From Notospermus geniculatus (Eukaryota > Nemertea > Pilidiophora > Heteronemertea > Lineidae), in NCBI GenBank assembly GCA_002633025.1, contig NMRB01000039.1:465638-529637 (forward strand): 64,000 nucleotides of DNA, read 5' to 3'. Shown in pieces: positions 22,374 through 33,447 of the stretch (position 1 is the first letter of the stretch; each line of letters starts with the position of its first letter). The translations under genes and the position numbers were made by a program. The notes under the pieces were generated by a model, which saw only the letters and a list, made by a program, of their open reading frames with translations, searched no databases and was not told the origin of the DNA.

Positions 22374-25213
22374 CATTTTCAATACACCAACATCTCCAAA
22401 ATACAGCCCTGTTCCACCAGCCATGTTACATCATCCTCATTTGCCAATAAAAAAAACACTCATGAAAATCTCCAAGCTCTAATTCCATCAAGTGGTCAGG
22501 AGAAAACCGTGACGTATCCATGACGACAGGGTGTCACATTCTTAATCTACGGTAGTTCAATCAGAGTGAACAAAGCTTGTTCATTCTAACCAATAATTTC
22601 TGCTCATGTGAGGTGATGTGTTGGCTGGCTTGTTGAAGATCATACACTCCACAAAGTGCCCTGCTTTGGCTGATTCTGGTTCTTGGCTTTAGGGTATTCT
22701 GTGAAATTCGTCAACTGGCATAATTGAACAAAGCAGGCAGGAGAAAAAAACATGACATGCCTTTTTATAACTGCAATAACTAACCAGTATGAAAAGAGAT
22801 GCTGTACTCTGTAGTGTCATCATTTGATAAATGAGCCTGACGAATTTGCTGCAGAAAAGCAGAACACCTTCAAAAGCAAGAGGGCCCATTCTAATTCCCT
22901 CGCATCAATATACATGATGTAGAGTACATGTAGGGCCTATCTGCCAAGCTCTGTTGATTAGTGCAGATTATTCTTGAGCACATGAAGGAGAGAAAAAAGT
23001 ATAAGCAAATACCATTAGATTCAACAAAAAAATCACAGCCAGCTCTAGTATACCAGCATGGTAAACACCCCAATTCAGTCACTTGTGAGAAAGATGCGCA
23101 ATTAGAAATAGAGCCGTCAAAAAATTTGATACATTTCCAATTTTTATTTGAGACAGAGTTTCATGAGGCTCTCTTGTAACTGAACAATCGACAAACAAAT
23201 ATCAGATATCGCCACTTTAAATTAATTTCCTATGTACATGTATGGGGTAAATTAGCAGTTTCATGAACCTTTTGAAAGAGAGTGGTAATATTTCAATCAA
23301 TCAAATTTGTAGATACATTTCAGGATCTTCCAATAGTCTGGGAAAAGTCTTGCCTGCCTTGTCAGTTTCAAAGAATAAAATCTTTGAAACTGGATGTTAA
23401 AACATGGCCAGGGGCTGGAATTGCCTCATGTTACCCAAAACGAACCATTTATCTCCTTTTGATCATCTATGCACCTCGAGTTATCCATGCGAGATTGTGG
23501 GCTGAGAAGAACAGAAGAAATAGATGTAAATAATATTCAATAAGATAGATCATTATAATGGCAATGAACCCAATACTTTTGGAACAGAGTTCAAAATATC
23601 ACCACTAACATCACCTGGATATCAAAACACTCATGTGTGACAGTCAATGCAAGTCAATGTTCAGCAACCTGGCAGTCAATACCAACACAAGGAAAGTTGT
23701 ACAGCGACATTTGAATAAAAGCTAAGCTGATGAAACCATATCACACGGGTGACTCGGTGTGGTTTCCATTCTAAATACAGTCTTTCTTTGATCTGAACAG
23801 GAGGTGACGGTAGACACAATCATGATTTTCCAGCATGATCGCATGGTTATGACAACGTGACCTGAAAATATGATTAGTTTAACCCATTCACCACGTACCA
23901 TATGATATTAGAACTGCTTTGAAGTGAAAGACACTGTGCATTCTCTCCAAGTCAGAATCAACAAAGACCACTGACCCTTGCACAGAAACCATAACCAATA
24001 ACTGTGGGCTCCAAGCATAAGGGCGAAAGCACTTTATTATTTTACATTTTATTTGTTTTAGATGTAGCAACTACCTTGTGCTGCATATTGGAGATCACAA
24101 TCATGTCTTAAGCCATGGGGTGGTGCAACAAAAACATACCATCTGGCTTGTGAGAAACATGGTTTACCGCTCATTTAAAAATCCGATTGGTAATTGGTAC
24201 CTTCTAACGATATGACAGGTCAGCTGGGCTAAAAGAGGACCCCCAAAAAAGCAGCACCTTTCTTCCACAGACAGATGCAATTACCATACTCAAAGAGATT
24301 CACAGCCATTTGTAATAAATTTACAGGTTCAACGCACAAGCTCCCTAGCTTTTGCTTAGTGAGGACACACAAATGACATCTACAGGGTGGAGTTGGAACT
24401 GACGTTTACAGTTTCCTGCATTTGCGTTGCTGAGTGGTTGATGAAGAAGGTGATGTAGTGATTTCAAACAGAATGCTAGCCAATAGGCCTATCAACAATC
24501 AAGTGGATGCAATGGTCAGGGTGATATCCATGGGAGGTTTTCTCAAGGAGAGCCTGTGGGCTAGATGTGATCATGTGCAGCGTTACTCGATTGGCAATTT
24601 TGCTTGTGAGTGCCTTGAAAGGCTTGCCTGATTGTCACCAGATTTGGTCTGTGGAGTGATTTAAAAAATTTTCCAAAATTTATGGGTCTTGATTAATATG
24701 TCAAAAGCGAATGAATCCAAAATCATGGAATTCAGTTTAATATTAAGAATGTGATGTAATCATTACGTGTGATGATCATTACGTACGATAAATTTCATAA
24801 CCACACACAGCCCAAGAATCATACAAAGTTGCCTGTCAAAATCTGCAATATCATTGATTCATGGTGCCAGACAGTTTGGCGACGTGTCACCCTGGAATCA
24901 TGCCAACTGTCAGGTGCCAAGTTTAACACTCCAATGTGACATGAGGGATGCAGTTTTACTTTAAATGGAGAAAGTAATCTCATTTCGGCAAACCATTTCC
25001 TCATGCTGATGAGGGAAGGTGATTGAAGTGGTCTTCAGGGAGAAAGGCTGGTGTGGTGCCAGGATAGTAAAGAAGTTCCAGCGATGGAATTTACCAGACA
25101 AAGTGTTATAGACTCATCAAAAAGTTAGAGGATGTTGGATCAACTTCAAGGCAAACAGAATGATGACCACGATCAGCATACAGACCAATGTGAATGAGGA
25201 CTATGGCCAGAGC
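22374..25213. other. Non-coding stretch, no recognised gene
   Basis: Short reading frames only. A perfect 12-bp hairpin (CAGTTTCAAAGA, loop ATAAAA, TCTTTGAAACTG) lies at 23363-23392. A single mariner-type end, TACAGGGTGGAG, is at 24383 without a partner. A short ATCATTACGT tandem lies near 24756-24787. Confidence 0.5.
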
Positions 25214-25460
25214 GGCGAATTTTTTTTCCTAACCAGTATAGATTCCTAACCAGTATATCCATTACGAAACGAACTTAACGAAGTGAATAGAAGGTTAATG
25301 ATTGGGTAAGGGTAAGGGTTAGGGTTAGGGTCAGGGTTAGTTTTGGGAGTAGTATTAGGATTAGGGTTCAGATTAGGATTAGGATTAGGTTTTTGCTATA
25401 CTGGTTAGGAAAAAAAAGTTGGTCGTAATGGATATATCGGTTAGGAAAAAAAAGTTCGCA
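25214..25460. mobile_element. Fold-back element enclosing interstitial telomeric repeats
   Basis: The outer arms are inverted. TTTTTTTTCCTAACCAGTAT (about 25220-25240) is matched on the right by ATACTGGTTAGGAAAAAAAA (25398-25417). TATATCCATTACGA (25255-25268) is matched by TCGTAATGGATATA. Both arms carry two CCTAACC blocks. Between them, 25304-25390 is a TTAGGG-like array. The structure looks like a DNA fold-back element, or a telomeric insertion flanked by inverted copies. No coding capacity. No clear target duplication. Confidence 0.6.
25304..25390 (+). repeat. Interstitial telomere-like array, (TTAGGG)n degenerate
   Basis: Begins GGGTAAGGGTAAGGGTTAGG, contains consecutive perfect TTAGGG units around 25318-25341, then decays into TTAGGA-type units. 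TTAGGG is the ancestral metazoan telomere repeat. Confidence 0.8.
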
Positions 25461-25967
25461 GGACACGACAGTCCAAGGAGGACCAGCCTGGTAAACACCA
25501 GTTCCAGAAAATTTTCATGAACTTGGAATTAGTCTTCTGTCTGAAGACTGACACGTAGACTGAAGCCTGAAGGCATGTAAGTGGATTTGAGTATGATGAA
25601 GAGACGAGAAAGTGAGAAATACATGGAAGACAATTTTCCTTTAAGAGTTACGTCCAATGACCTGAGATTCTTAGCAGTAAAATGCATGTTTTTTCAATCT
25701 GAAATGAAAATATAGGAAATCATGTTTCGAAGTTCCATAAAGGAATCAATATTTCCTCTGAACTCGTACGAGTGCATGACAAAGTTCATAGACACCCTGG
25801 AGAGAATTATGTGGTCTGCAAGGTTCAAAGCGAGGTGAGAAAAAACAAGAGAGATCTCATGAAGAAGGCCAAATTTAACTTATTTAAGAAACCTAGCACC
25901 AAAAACAAGAGAACTGAATAACAGAAGCAACTGACTGACAATGGATTTCAAAAGTAATTTAGTCATT

Positions 25968-26075
25968 GGGCCGTATTCTAGAAGCTTCCTTAAGTGTAAG
26001 GTCGACCTTAATCTTTTGTATTCTACCCTGCAAACAGTAGCTAAAGGTCGACCTCAAGCTTCTAGAATACGGCCC
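25968..26075. mobile_element. Palindromic MITE-like element, 108 bp
   Basis: Ends are perfect 20-bp inverted repeats, GGGCCGTATTCTAGAAGCTT at 25968-25987 and its complement at 26056-26075. An inner AGGTCGACCTT block is present in both halves. No coding capacity. No unambiguous target duplication. Confidence 0.8.
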
Positions 26076-26117
26076 TATATCTACGACTCTGCATTTACTT
26101 TCATATTCACTTGCTGA

Positions 26118-26200
26118 TGCTGCACAACATCATCCATAACAAGAACCAAAGAGAAGGCAAGCACAAAAATCGACACACAATATATGATATATAAAAAGAC
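26118..26200 (-). repeat. Reverse-orientation copy of the 2320-2390 repeat
   Basis: CAAAGAGAAGGCAAGCACAA followed by AAATCGACACACAAT is the reverse complement of the block at 2345-2376. The hammerhead-like core itself is not present here. Confidence 0.55.
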
Positions 26201-26539
26201 AATTATATATCATCCATAACAAGAAAATATCAATGCAAGGTAAAAGCCATAGCAATCAAATATGACAAAATATTACTTGGGTTTCCAACTCAATACACAG
26301 CCCACCATTGCCATTCCCTGGTTGTACCAAGTACTTATATATTCTTGGTTGTACTGACCGACAGAAGCATTAAAACCTCCAAAGACTGGCTGGCATCAGT
26401 GACAAGACAAAGAGAAAACAAGAGGGCGATAAGCCTTGTACTCAGCTGAAATGGTGAGTGGCATGGGGGAAGCTGTGGTGAGAACAACTACACAGGGATA
26501 AACCAAGAGAACAACACTAACAATTTGAAAAAACTTATG

Positions 26540-26786
26540 TTCAATGACCATCAAATATTTGGTGATGGGGTTGGTATGTAATTAGAGGCCAAGCCAAGAA
26601 TCGAATCGGACTGAAACTTGGTGTCATATCATCCTGACCTAGAGGTACTGTACAAAGGTTCAGGTCAGTAGCCCAGGGGTTACCAAACATGCCCTAGCTG
26701 CTAACAGATGACGGTGACAACGGACGACGACAACGGACACTGCCACAATAAGAGCCCATCCCAGGTAAGCTAAAAATAATGGCATC
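26540..26786 (+). repeat. Probable SINE/LINE 3' fragment
   Basis: The stretch ends with GACGGTGACAACGGACGACG, then ACGGACACTGCC and AGCCCATCCCAGGTAAGCTA before an A-rich tail. I recall this layout from 3' ends of dispersed retroposons in marine invertebrates, but cannot verify it here. Low-to-moderate confidence, boundaries approximate. Confidence 0.4.
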
Positions 26787-28722
26787 TAACTAACAGAATG
26801 TTTTCTATAATGAATTTTAAAGGGGAAGATGACCTTACCTCTCTCTTATTCGTTCATTCATCATTCCTTCTCTCACCACAATCAACATAAACCAAAATCA
26901 CAAACGAAAATCCAATTTTTGGTCATAAGTTGCATTCCACGGAGAAGTTCAACCAAATAAATTAGAAAGCAGTTCATGCCAGAACCTCGGAGGCAGAATT
27001 TTGTCAGTGACATAAAATTGTATACCTCACACGCATGACCTCCAGCAACATCCTTTGGTACAATTTCTTCAACAAGTCTATCCCTTGATCCATCAGTTCG
27101 GTTGAATGTTGAGGTCCAATTACTTGCCAAAGCACAACTGAATCAACTTTGGTGGAGTCTCTTGGTCTTACTCAACTCAGCGAATACATCATTACGTCAA
27201 TTTGATATGCAACAACCACACAATGAATCAGGCTTCACGAGTCTTCCCCATTTACCTTCATACTGCTGTAAACAACTTAAGGAGGCAAATGTTTAAGAAA
27301 GGGTACAATGTTCTGCGACCTTTTGCCCATACAAAGTCTCGCGATACATCACATCAGAATGAGACCGTCTCTCGGTAAAAACAAAAGCTAGCTGTTTAAA
27401 TATTCTACTTCACTTTCATAATTGAACAACAAAGAAAAACGACAGTCACTCATATGAATTTTGAATTATTTCAAAGAGACCGGAATCCTAATGGATTGTT
27501 GATGAAACTGACCAGACATCATCCAGCCATCATCCACATTTCATCTTAACTAAGGTGTAAGCTGCCGAAGTATACAAATGTTTGATTTATTGCACAGTGG
27601 ATATCGCTATATTATTGGTTGGTTTACCATTCAGAAGGATCAATAGGGGATCCAATGAGCACGCCACGAGAGAATATTTGCTTTGGAAGTGAGGCCTCAT
27701 CCCCAATGGCGACGAGAGGTTTAATGGTTATTGTCTATAGTTAATTTCAGCCACGAGTGAGCAAGATAGGTCATTACTTTCATTCAGAGGTTCATAATTG
27801 GCTTTTATGTTCTTTTATTTATGTATGGACCAAAACAAATAATGGAAAAAATACCCATACACCATGGATGCATTAGCTGTACCCTACTTCCAATAGTAAA
27901 TTGACCAAAGTCGCATGGTCAAAGCTATCACTTCCAGGCATAAATGGCTGTTTTTCAAAAGCAAGCCAAAGATCACGGAACCTGAATTTGACCTGGAGTG
28001 GTTTTTCGTTAGCCCCAATATTTTTAGATCATTAACTTTTCACCAAAAGGACAACACTTTGTGTTTGTGGGAAAAAATATTAGCAGGCACCATACCAATT
28101 CATGTTTTCGCAACATTTTTCCCCCATACTTCACTTTCTGGTAACATGAGCCATTTTCCACAGCTAGAAGCACAACTAAAAGCAGGACACTGAAGACACA
28201 AAAAAAGGTGAATAGATCATCTCATCTCATTAATTTATTGATAAAGTGTCTAAAACAAGTGAGGCCAGTTTTTGTAGGTTGAATGAAATCAGTCTTGGTA
28301 ATTAAATTACTGTACATTTATCAAATACCTACTCATCCTTCAGCAGCAAATTCCACCGTATCATGAATATCTAGAGCAACCCGACATCAATCATTCAAAG
28401 CTTTTAATTTGTGTGGGTAGCGACATACTCTATCCATCTTACCGATAGTACGATAGACTGCCAAGGTAGGTGGTGTGAAAATGCTTCTCCGCAGTAAAAA
28501 GAACCCTGTTAGTTCAACTGTGCACTACCTACTACCAAAAAATGCGACCTCAGCATCAACGCCTTCTTTCGGCCAGCATCTTACAGAAATGAAAACCAAT
28601 ATGGTTGTGTTGGTGGCCACACCTCAATCTGATGAAGCCCGACATAAAAACGAACTTTTTTCTTTCAAGACTCCCAACGTAACAACAGAAGTGGGATCTC
28701 AACATCAACTTCTTCTTTGTTA
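26787..28722. other. Non-coding stretch, weak coding candidate at ~27.0-27.1 kb
   Basis: No recognised gene. On the minus strand at about 27028-27146, two overlapping frames stay open over more than 100 nt up to a possible GTGAGG donor. Neither product is recognisable, so it is left uncalled. Confidence 0.4.
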
Positions 28723-28792
28723 TCAGACAGAAACAAAAATCAAGATGGTGGCTCTGGTGGCCATATTTAAAATATGACAAAGCCCACCATAA

Positions 28793-28919
28793 GGGCGGCC
28801 GTCCATTGGAGCATTTCCGTGCACGAAACGCTCGAACGCATTGTTTGTTTCCGCGTTGTTGGTCATTGTTTGTTTCCGCGTCGTTGGCCACAGTGCGGGA
28901 AAAAAATGGACGGCCGTCC
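28793..28919. mobile_element. PIF/Harbinger-type MITE, TAA target duplication
   Basis: The ends GGGCGGCCGTCCATT and AATGGACGGCCGTCC are inverted repeats with one mismatch, flanked by TAA on both sides (28790-28792 and 28920-28922). A 3-bp TWA duplication is typical of PIF/Harbinger. The interior contains a 26-bp tandem duplication around CATTGTTTGTTTCCGCGT (28839-28890). At 127 bp it is non-autonomous. Confidence 0.7.
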
Positions 28920-28922
28920 TAA

Positions 28923-31900
28923 AGTGGAACTTTCTTTCACGCAGCACAAACCTATTTACCAAGAAGAAATGGAATCTGCAAGTTAACTCCATCTTTTGTT
29001 ACCTGACAGACACGAAAATGAAGATGGTAGCACTAAAAATATAGACACGGAATTACAGGACGACAATTAATCAGTTGGGATGGTGGCAACAGAACATCGC
29101 TGCAGCCAAGCAAACAAGAATCTTCAAATCTTCACTTGGTTTAATTGCCATACTTATGAGAGCATGCATCTCAGACAATGGGGTTATACACCACCCAACA
29201 ATTCATACTGCAAAGAAAATGAAATTGACGGGCAGATTTGTCTTGTCCGATGTAATGTAATGTACCTCAGCCTAGATCCGTGTTACAGTATTTTGACTGT
29301 TATACATGGTAAAGAATGATAATGAAAACGGAGTGTTAACAAACCTGTCGTCGAAATCAGACTTATCCATCTCAAATTTTCCACAGTCTGGCAAATATGA
29401 ATCTAACATTACATATCACATTTTTTCCCCAGTACTTTCAAATACATGTAAGGTTTACAATTAATTACTATGACCCAATTCTTGGCTTAAAGGTAGACTA
29501 CATGTATGTACGTGTACATTCAATTTATCATTTTTGTTGAAGACATTGCACTAAATATCATGCTGTAGTTCTAAAAGAGGGAATCAAATTTCGACAACGA
29601 AATTTGGTATGGATGGACACGTTGAAGTATACTGAAGAATATGCAAATCTACAATACCAACCAATACTGAGAAAATGACCGCTGGTGACCAATTCAAATG
29701 GCCCTAGATTTAAATCCCACTTGTGTCTCATTAGGGACAGGTTAGTGTGTCAAATTCGAGATGTTCCACTCTCCACAGGAAATGCCCTGGAGGAAATCAC
29801 CAAGATATCCACTTTGAGACTAGTCCAGTGTCAGGTTCTTCGCTGGTAATCTAACTGGAGAAGGAGATATGATATATGATATGATATGATATTGGCTGAT
29901 GTGACCATTAACAAGTCTTATTATAAATCATAAATTTTTGAAGTCTCAAAGAGCTTGTTACATTTTGATATGACAAAATTGAGAGGGCACCTTGTTTATC
30001 AGCTAATATTTGCATAGCATACCAAACACAGGTACCTGAAGAAACATTACTTTTTCTGGCAGAACATCGAAGGTGACAAAGAAAACTGCTAGGCCTGTCT
30101 GACAATCTGTGAGCCTGCTGGAATTTGAAATTTTGATGCCCCACATGCACCCTCTCCAACTTTGATGGTAGAAGCTCCTGGCATACTTACGTATATCATC
30201 TTCATGGATGTAGATATACATATATATTAAAGGACGACAGCAGGCCCACAAACATCAAAGCTCGGCCAGTGTGTTCTGTTAAATTGTGACAGCAACGATA
30301 CCCTCAGGCTAAACTGTTGGTGATCACCTTTTTTGCTGTTGTTTTTCGTTATTGCAGGTTGCGGCAATACCTTTGAGAAAACTCATAAACAACCATCTCC
30401 TAAATTCTTTCATAGGGTCCTGGCGATACCTTCGGGCAAAATTGTTGGTGATGCCCTCAATCATACCCATTGTAAAGAGTATCGAGGATATCCAGGGTAT
30501 CACCAAATAATTTTTGCACTCGCTCAGAACGCTTTGCAACTTCCCTTTCTCTTTGGAATGCAGGAATTGATTTTGCTCCTCTTATCACTCAGCTATTATT
30601 TTGATTCCCTAAGTACTGGGTAACGGCCCCAGCATCGTATTTGTGGAGGCCAAGATGGCCATAAATGAGTTAATAGGTGATAGGGTTCAAGTAGGCCTAC
30701 ATGTACTTTCATTCCATCATGAATAAAAACAAATGGAACTGATCGACAAGAACAGACACTTCTAGTCAAAACTTATGATGATATGACATTTTCTTTCTGA
30801 AGAGGATTACCGCATTCTCTATGTCAAGTACACTGCAAAAGCTGACAGTGTTCAGAGGCATGAGGAACGATCTACAGCCACCTACACTTCGGCAAAAAAG
30901 AATAAAAAGCTATAACGATGAGAAATACAGATTAAAAGAACAAAATATGTCATCTAAGATTATGATGATCCATTAGCAGTTCTCCTGATCTAGAGCAAAA
31001 CAATTTCTAATTCAATCAGTGTATGCTGTCAAGATCATGTGTAAATACCTAAAGCTTTTTTCTGGTATGTCTCGTTCCTTTTGTGGAGGGTAGACAACAG
31101 TGTTGTAAGGGGAGCTAATTAATTGTGTGGGAAGCAGCCTCATCTTACACTACTAATGGTTTCCGTAAATCGTGCTATCGATAAAATGATGTTCGTAGTT
31201 CAGCGGCAGCTAAACAGATGGAGACACTATGTCATATGAGAAGTAAGCGTCTATGGTGAATTAAAGGGAAAAGATCAATCATTCTTGCCGTCAGAGGAGA
31301 TAGCTAATTAGGGAAAAATAGTGCGATAACTGGCCATGACTTGCAATGCAAATATAGTGTACATTTTCTTCATAAAATAATCATTTTTCTTGATATACAA
31401 ACATGTAATCTTGCCCTGTGTCCTCAAGTAAGTGGGGGTAGAGTGCTACCATGATGATGAACGATACCCTGGCTCCCACTGGGTACTAAAATGGTAATGA
31501 TCTATCAATTCTGGTTTCAAAACTGCACATTTCATTAGTTTCCTAATTAATCCACTGTACATCTCCATTATGATAAAAAAATTCCACAAGGTCTTGGTCA
31601 TGCCTTTGGGATAGCAATCACCCTACCCAATATCGCAGATATAGCCAACAGCTGTGAGTCTGATTATTGATTTCTGTCTTCAGAATCTACTTCAGTATTT
31701 GTTGGTGTGTGTACTGGCATAAGATTGGGACATCTCCTTTGTTTTATTGTGGTTTAGGTAAGGGAACCTCGATATTGAGGAAAAGAAGAGCAACATGTAT
31801 CAGTACATCGAGTCATCTCTGTCTTCTCATTAACTGCAAATGACTTGCTGCCAAGATATTAGAAACCTGAGATAGAACTTAACAACTCAAAATACCAATA
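28923..31900. other. Non-coding stretch with minor repeats
   Basis: A GATAT-type simple repeat at 29866-29893. Degenerate repeats of a GCGATACCYTCRGGC...TTGTTGGTGAT block lie at about 30293, 30360 and 30423 (spacing about 65 bp). No gene is recognised. Confidence 0.5.
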
Positions 31901-31990
31901 CCATTCACATTAACCACTTCAGTCCCAGTTGAGCTCAAATAGGAAAATGCACTTAGCTATGACCTAAGTGCATGAATTTTCTGTTTGAGC
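31901..31990. repeat. Repeat end plus long hairpin
   Basis: CCATTCACATTAACCACTTC (31901-31920) is shared with 32562-32581. It is followed by a hairpin whose arms GAGCTCAAATAGGAAAA..TGCACTTAG and CTAAGTGCA..TTTTCTGTTTGAGC pair over about 25 bp (31931-31990). Probably a decayed fold-back element of the same family as 32572-32789. Confidence 0.55.
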
Positions 31991-32210
31991 CCTATGGAAT
32001 GATATGGTCATGCCAGGTTTCCAAAATCTTCTGAAACTGCAGTTTTGCGACTCCCTACTTAACCCCTGTTATTTTTTTTACCTGACCTGGTAAGACAGTG
32101 TGGAATCTTATAGTCTGCGAAAAAGTTGACATCTTATCTGTCCTTGCCTTTCAGATTTACTTGTAATGTTGGGATCCAGCTCATTATACTTCTGGCTCGA
32201 CTTGAAAGTG

Positions 32211-32260
32211 CCAGCCTGAAGAAGACCCCGATTGGGGTCGCAAATTTGCTAAATTTCTGG
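32211..32260 (+). repeat. Second, decayed hammerhead-like repeat copy
   Basis: CCAGCCTGAAGAAGACCCC is shared with the copy at 2.27 kb. Stem II (GACCCC/GGGGTC, 32224-32239) and the CCAG/CTGG pairing are kept while the stem II loop differs (GATT here, AGTT there). GAAA is changed to GCAAA, which would disrupt a hammerhead core. It shows the motif belongs to a dispersed family. Confidence 0.6.
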
Positions 32261-32571
32261 AGGACTACTTTGGTTATTGTCTGTCCTTGCAATGTATAAT
32301 GTGTTGATGGTCTTGTGTGTTGGATAACTCTCTTTCTTTAACATGCCGATACCTACACCATCTCAAAACAGGTATTTAAGCTCAGTATTAGATTGATCAT
32401 TGACGCGGCTCGTTAATGACTGCATGACGACTCACAAGATGTAAACAGATCGATATCTTGCAATGGAAGGAGGAAACGATTAGTGAGAATCCAGGGTGGA
32501 CAGTGATGCTTCCGACTATCTTGCGTGATGTGGCATTGAAAGGAAGCCGTCCACAAATTGTCCATTCACAT

Positions 32572-32789
32572 TAACCACTTCAGTGCCAGCTGTACTTCAG
32601 TGTTATGACATAGACTGCCGCCTCCCAGTACAGTACACTGGGGCAACGACGTCATTGCTGTGATGTAGTCGTACGTTGTAACACATTTTCCCCCCTAAAT
32701 GATGTCATCACTCACTCATAATGCAAACCAGCATTCCATTCCGGTGACGAGCTGTTCTGGTATCCCGGGATAGAGGACCGAAGTGGTTA
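32572..32789. mobile_element. MITE-like element with TAACCACTTC ends
   Basis: TAACCACTTCAGTGCC at the left and an inverted GGACCGAAGTGGTTA at the right bound about 218 bp, with TA at both outer edges. The interior contains CCCGGGA and ACGTCATTGCTGTGATGTAG-like sequence and no reading frame of note. The left end is shared with 31911. Confidence 0.6.
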
Positions 32790-33323
32790 CCTTTTTTGGC
32801 AATTGGGAGACTTTCATCACAAACACATCATTAGATTGATGCAATGTTCCCAAAGCCATGGCAAATGTACACATAATCCTTCTGGAAGATGTTTACATGC
32901 TGTCAACTGACTACCTTAACTTCTGCTTCATAATGTTGGCTTCGCATCTTAGACCAAATAGAACAACATGAGCTAATATTGACAGAGCTTTCAAAGTCAG
33001 TTCCAAAATGTGGGAATGGGTGCATGCACTTTGATGATGATAATTATTGATTAGATTACAAACTTAGGATAGTTTATGGCAAAACATGAAATGGTACCAC
33101 CTGTCGCAAACCTAGACGCAGTTGTCAGAGAAACTATGTGAACTCGTATATTTTGGATTCAGTATCAGTGATTTCTGCACATGACAATAGCTTTTTTTTA
33201 AAAGGATATGTGTTGAAGCAAAAAGCATTATGTCTGCATCAGAATATTGCAAAAATACTAGAGGGTTTGCTGTTCAGCAGAATGTTTTTCAAAGTACTAG
33301 TAACACAATGTTTCTTCTACTCA

Positions 33324-33447
33324 ATGGCTGGTATTCATAAAAAGTTGGCAAATGCTTTTACTTAAGATTTGCACAGCGAGGTCCAATGTAAATGTACAAC
33401 AAAACTTAAAGTAAAAGCTTTTGCTAGCTTTTATGAATATCAGCCAA
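33324..33447. mobile_element. Palindromic MITE, family copy 1
   Basis: The arms TGGCTGGTATTCATAAAAAG..GCAAATGCTTTTACTT and the inverted right arm (TGGCTGATATTCATAAAAGC..GCAAAAGCTTTTACTT) pair over about 40 bp, around a non-coding centre. A related 122-bp element lies at 36603. Confidence 0.7.

Noticed and set aside
24383-24395. Mariner-type end TACAGGGTGGAG
   Set aside because: No matching inverted end within a reasonable distance.
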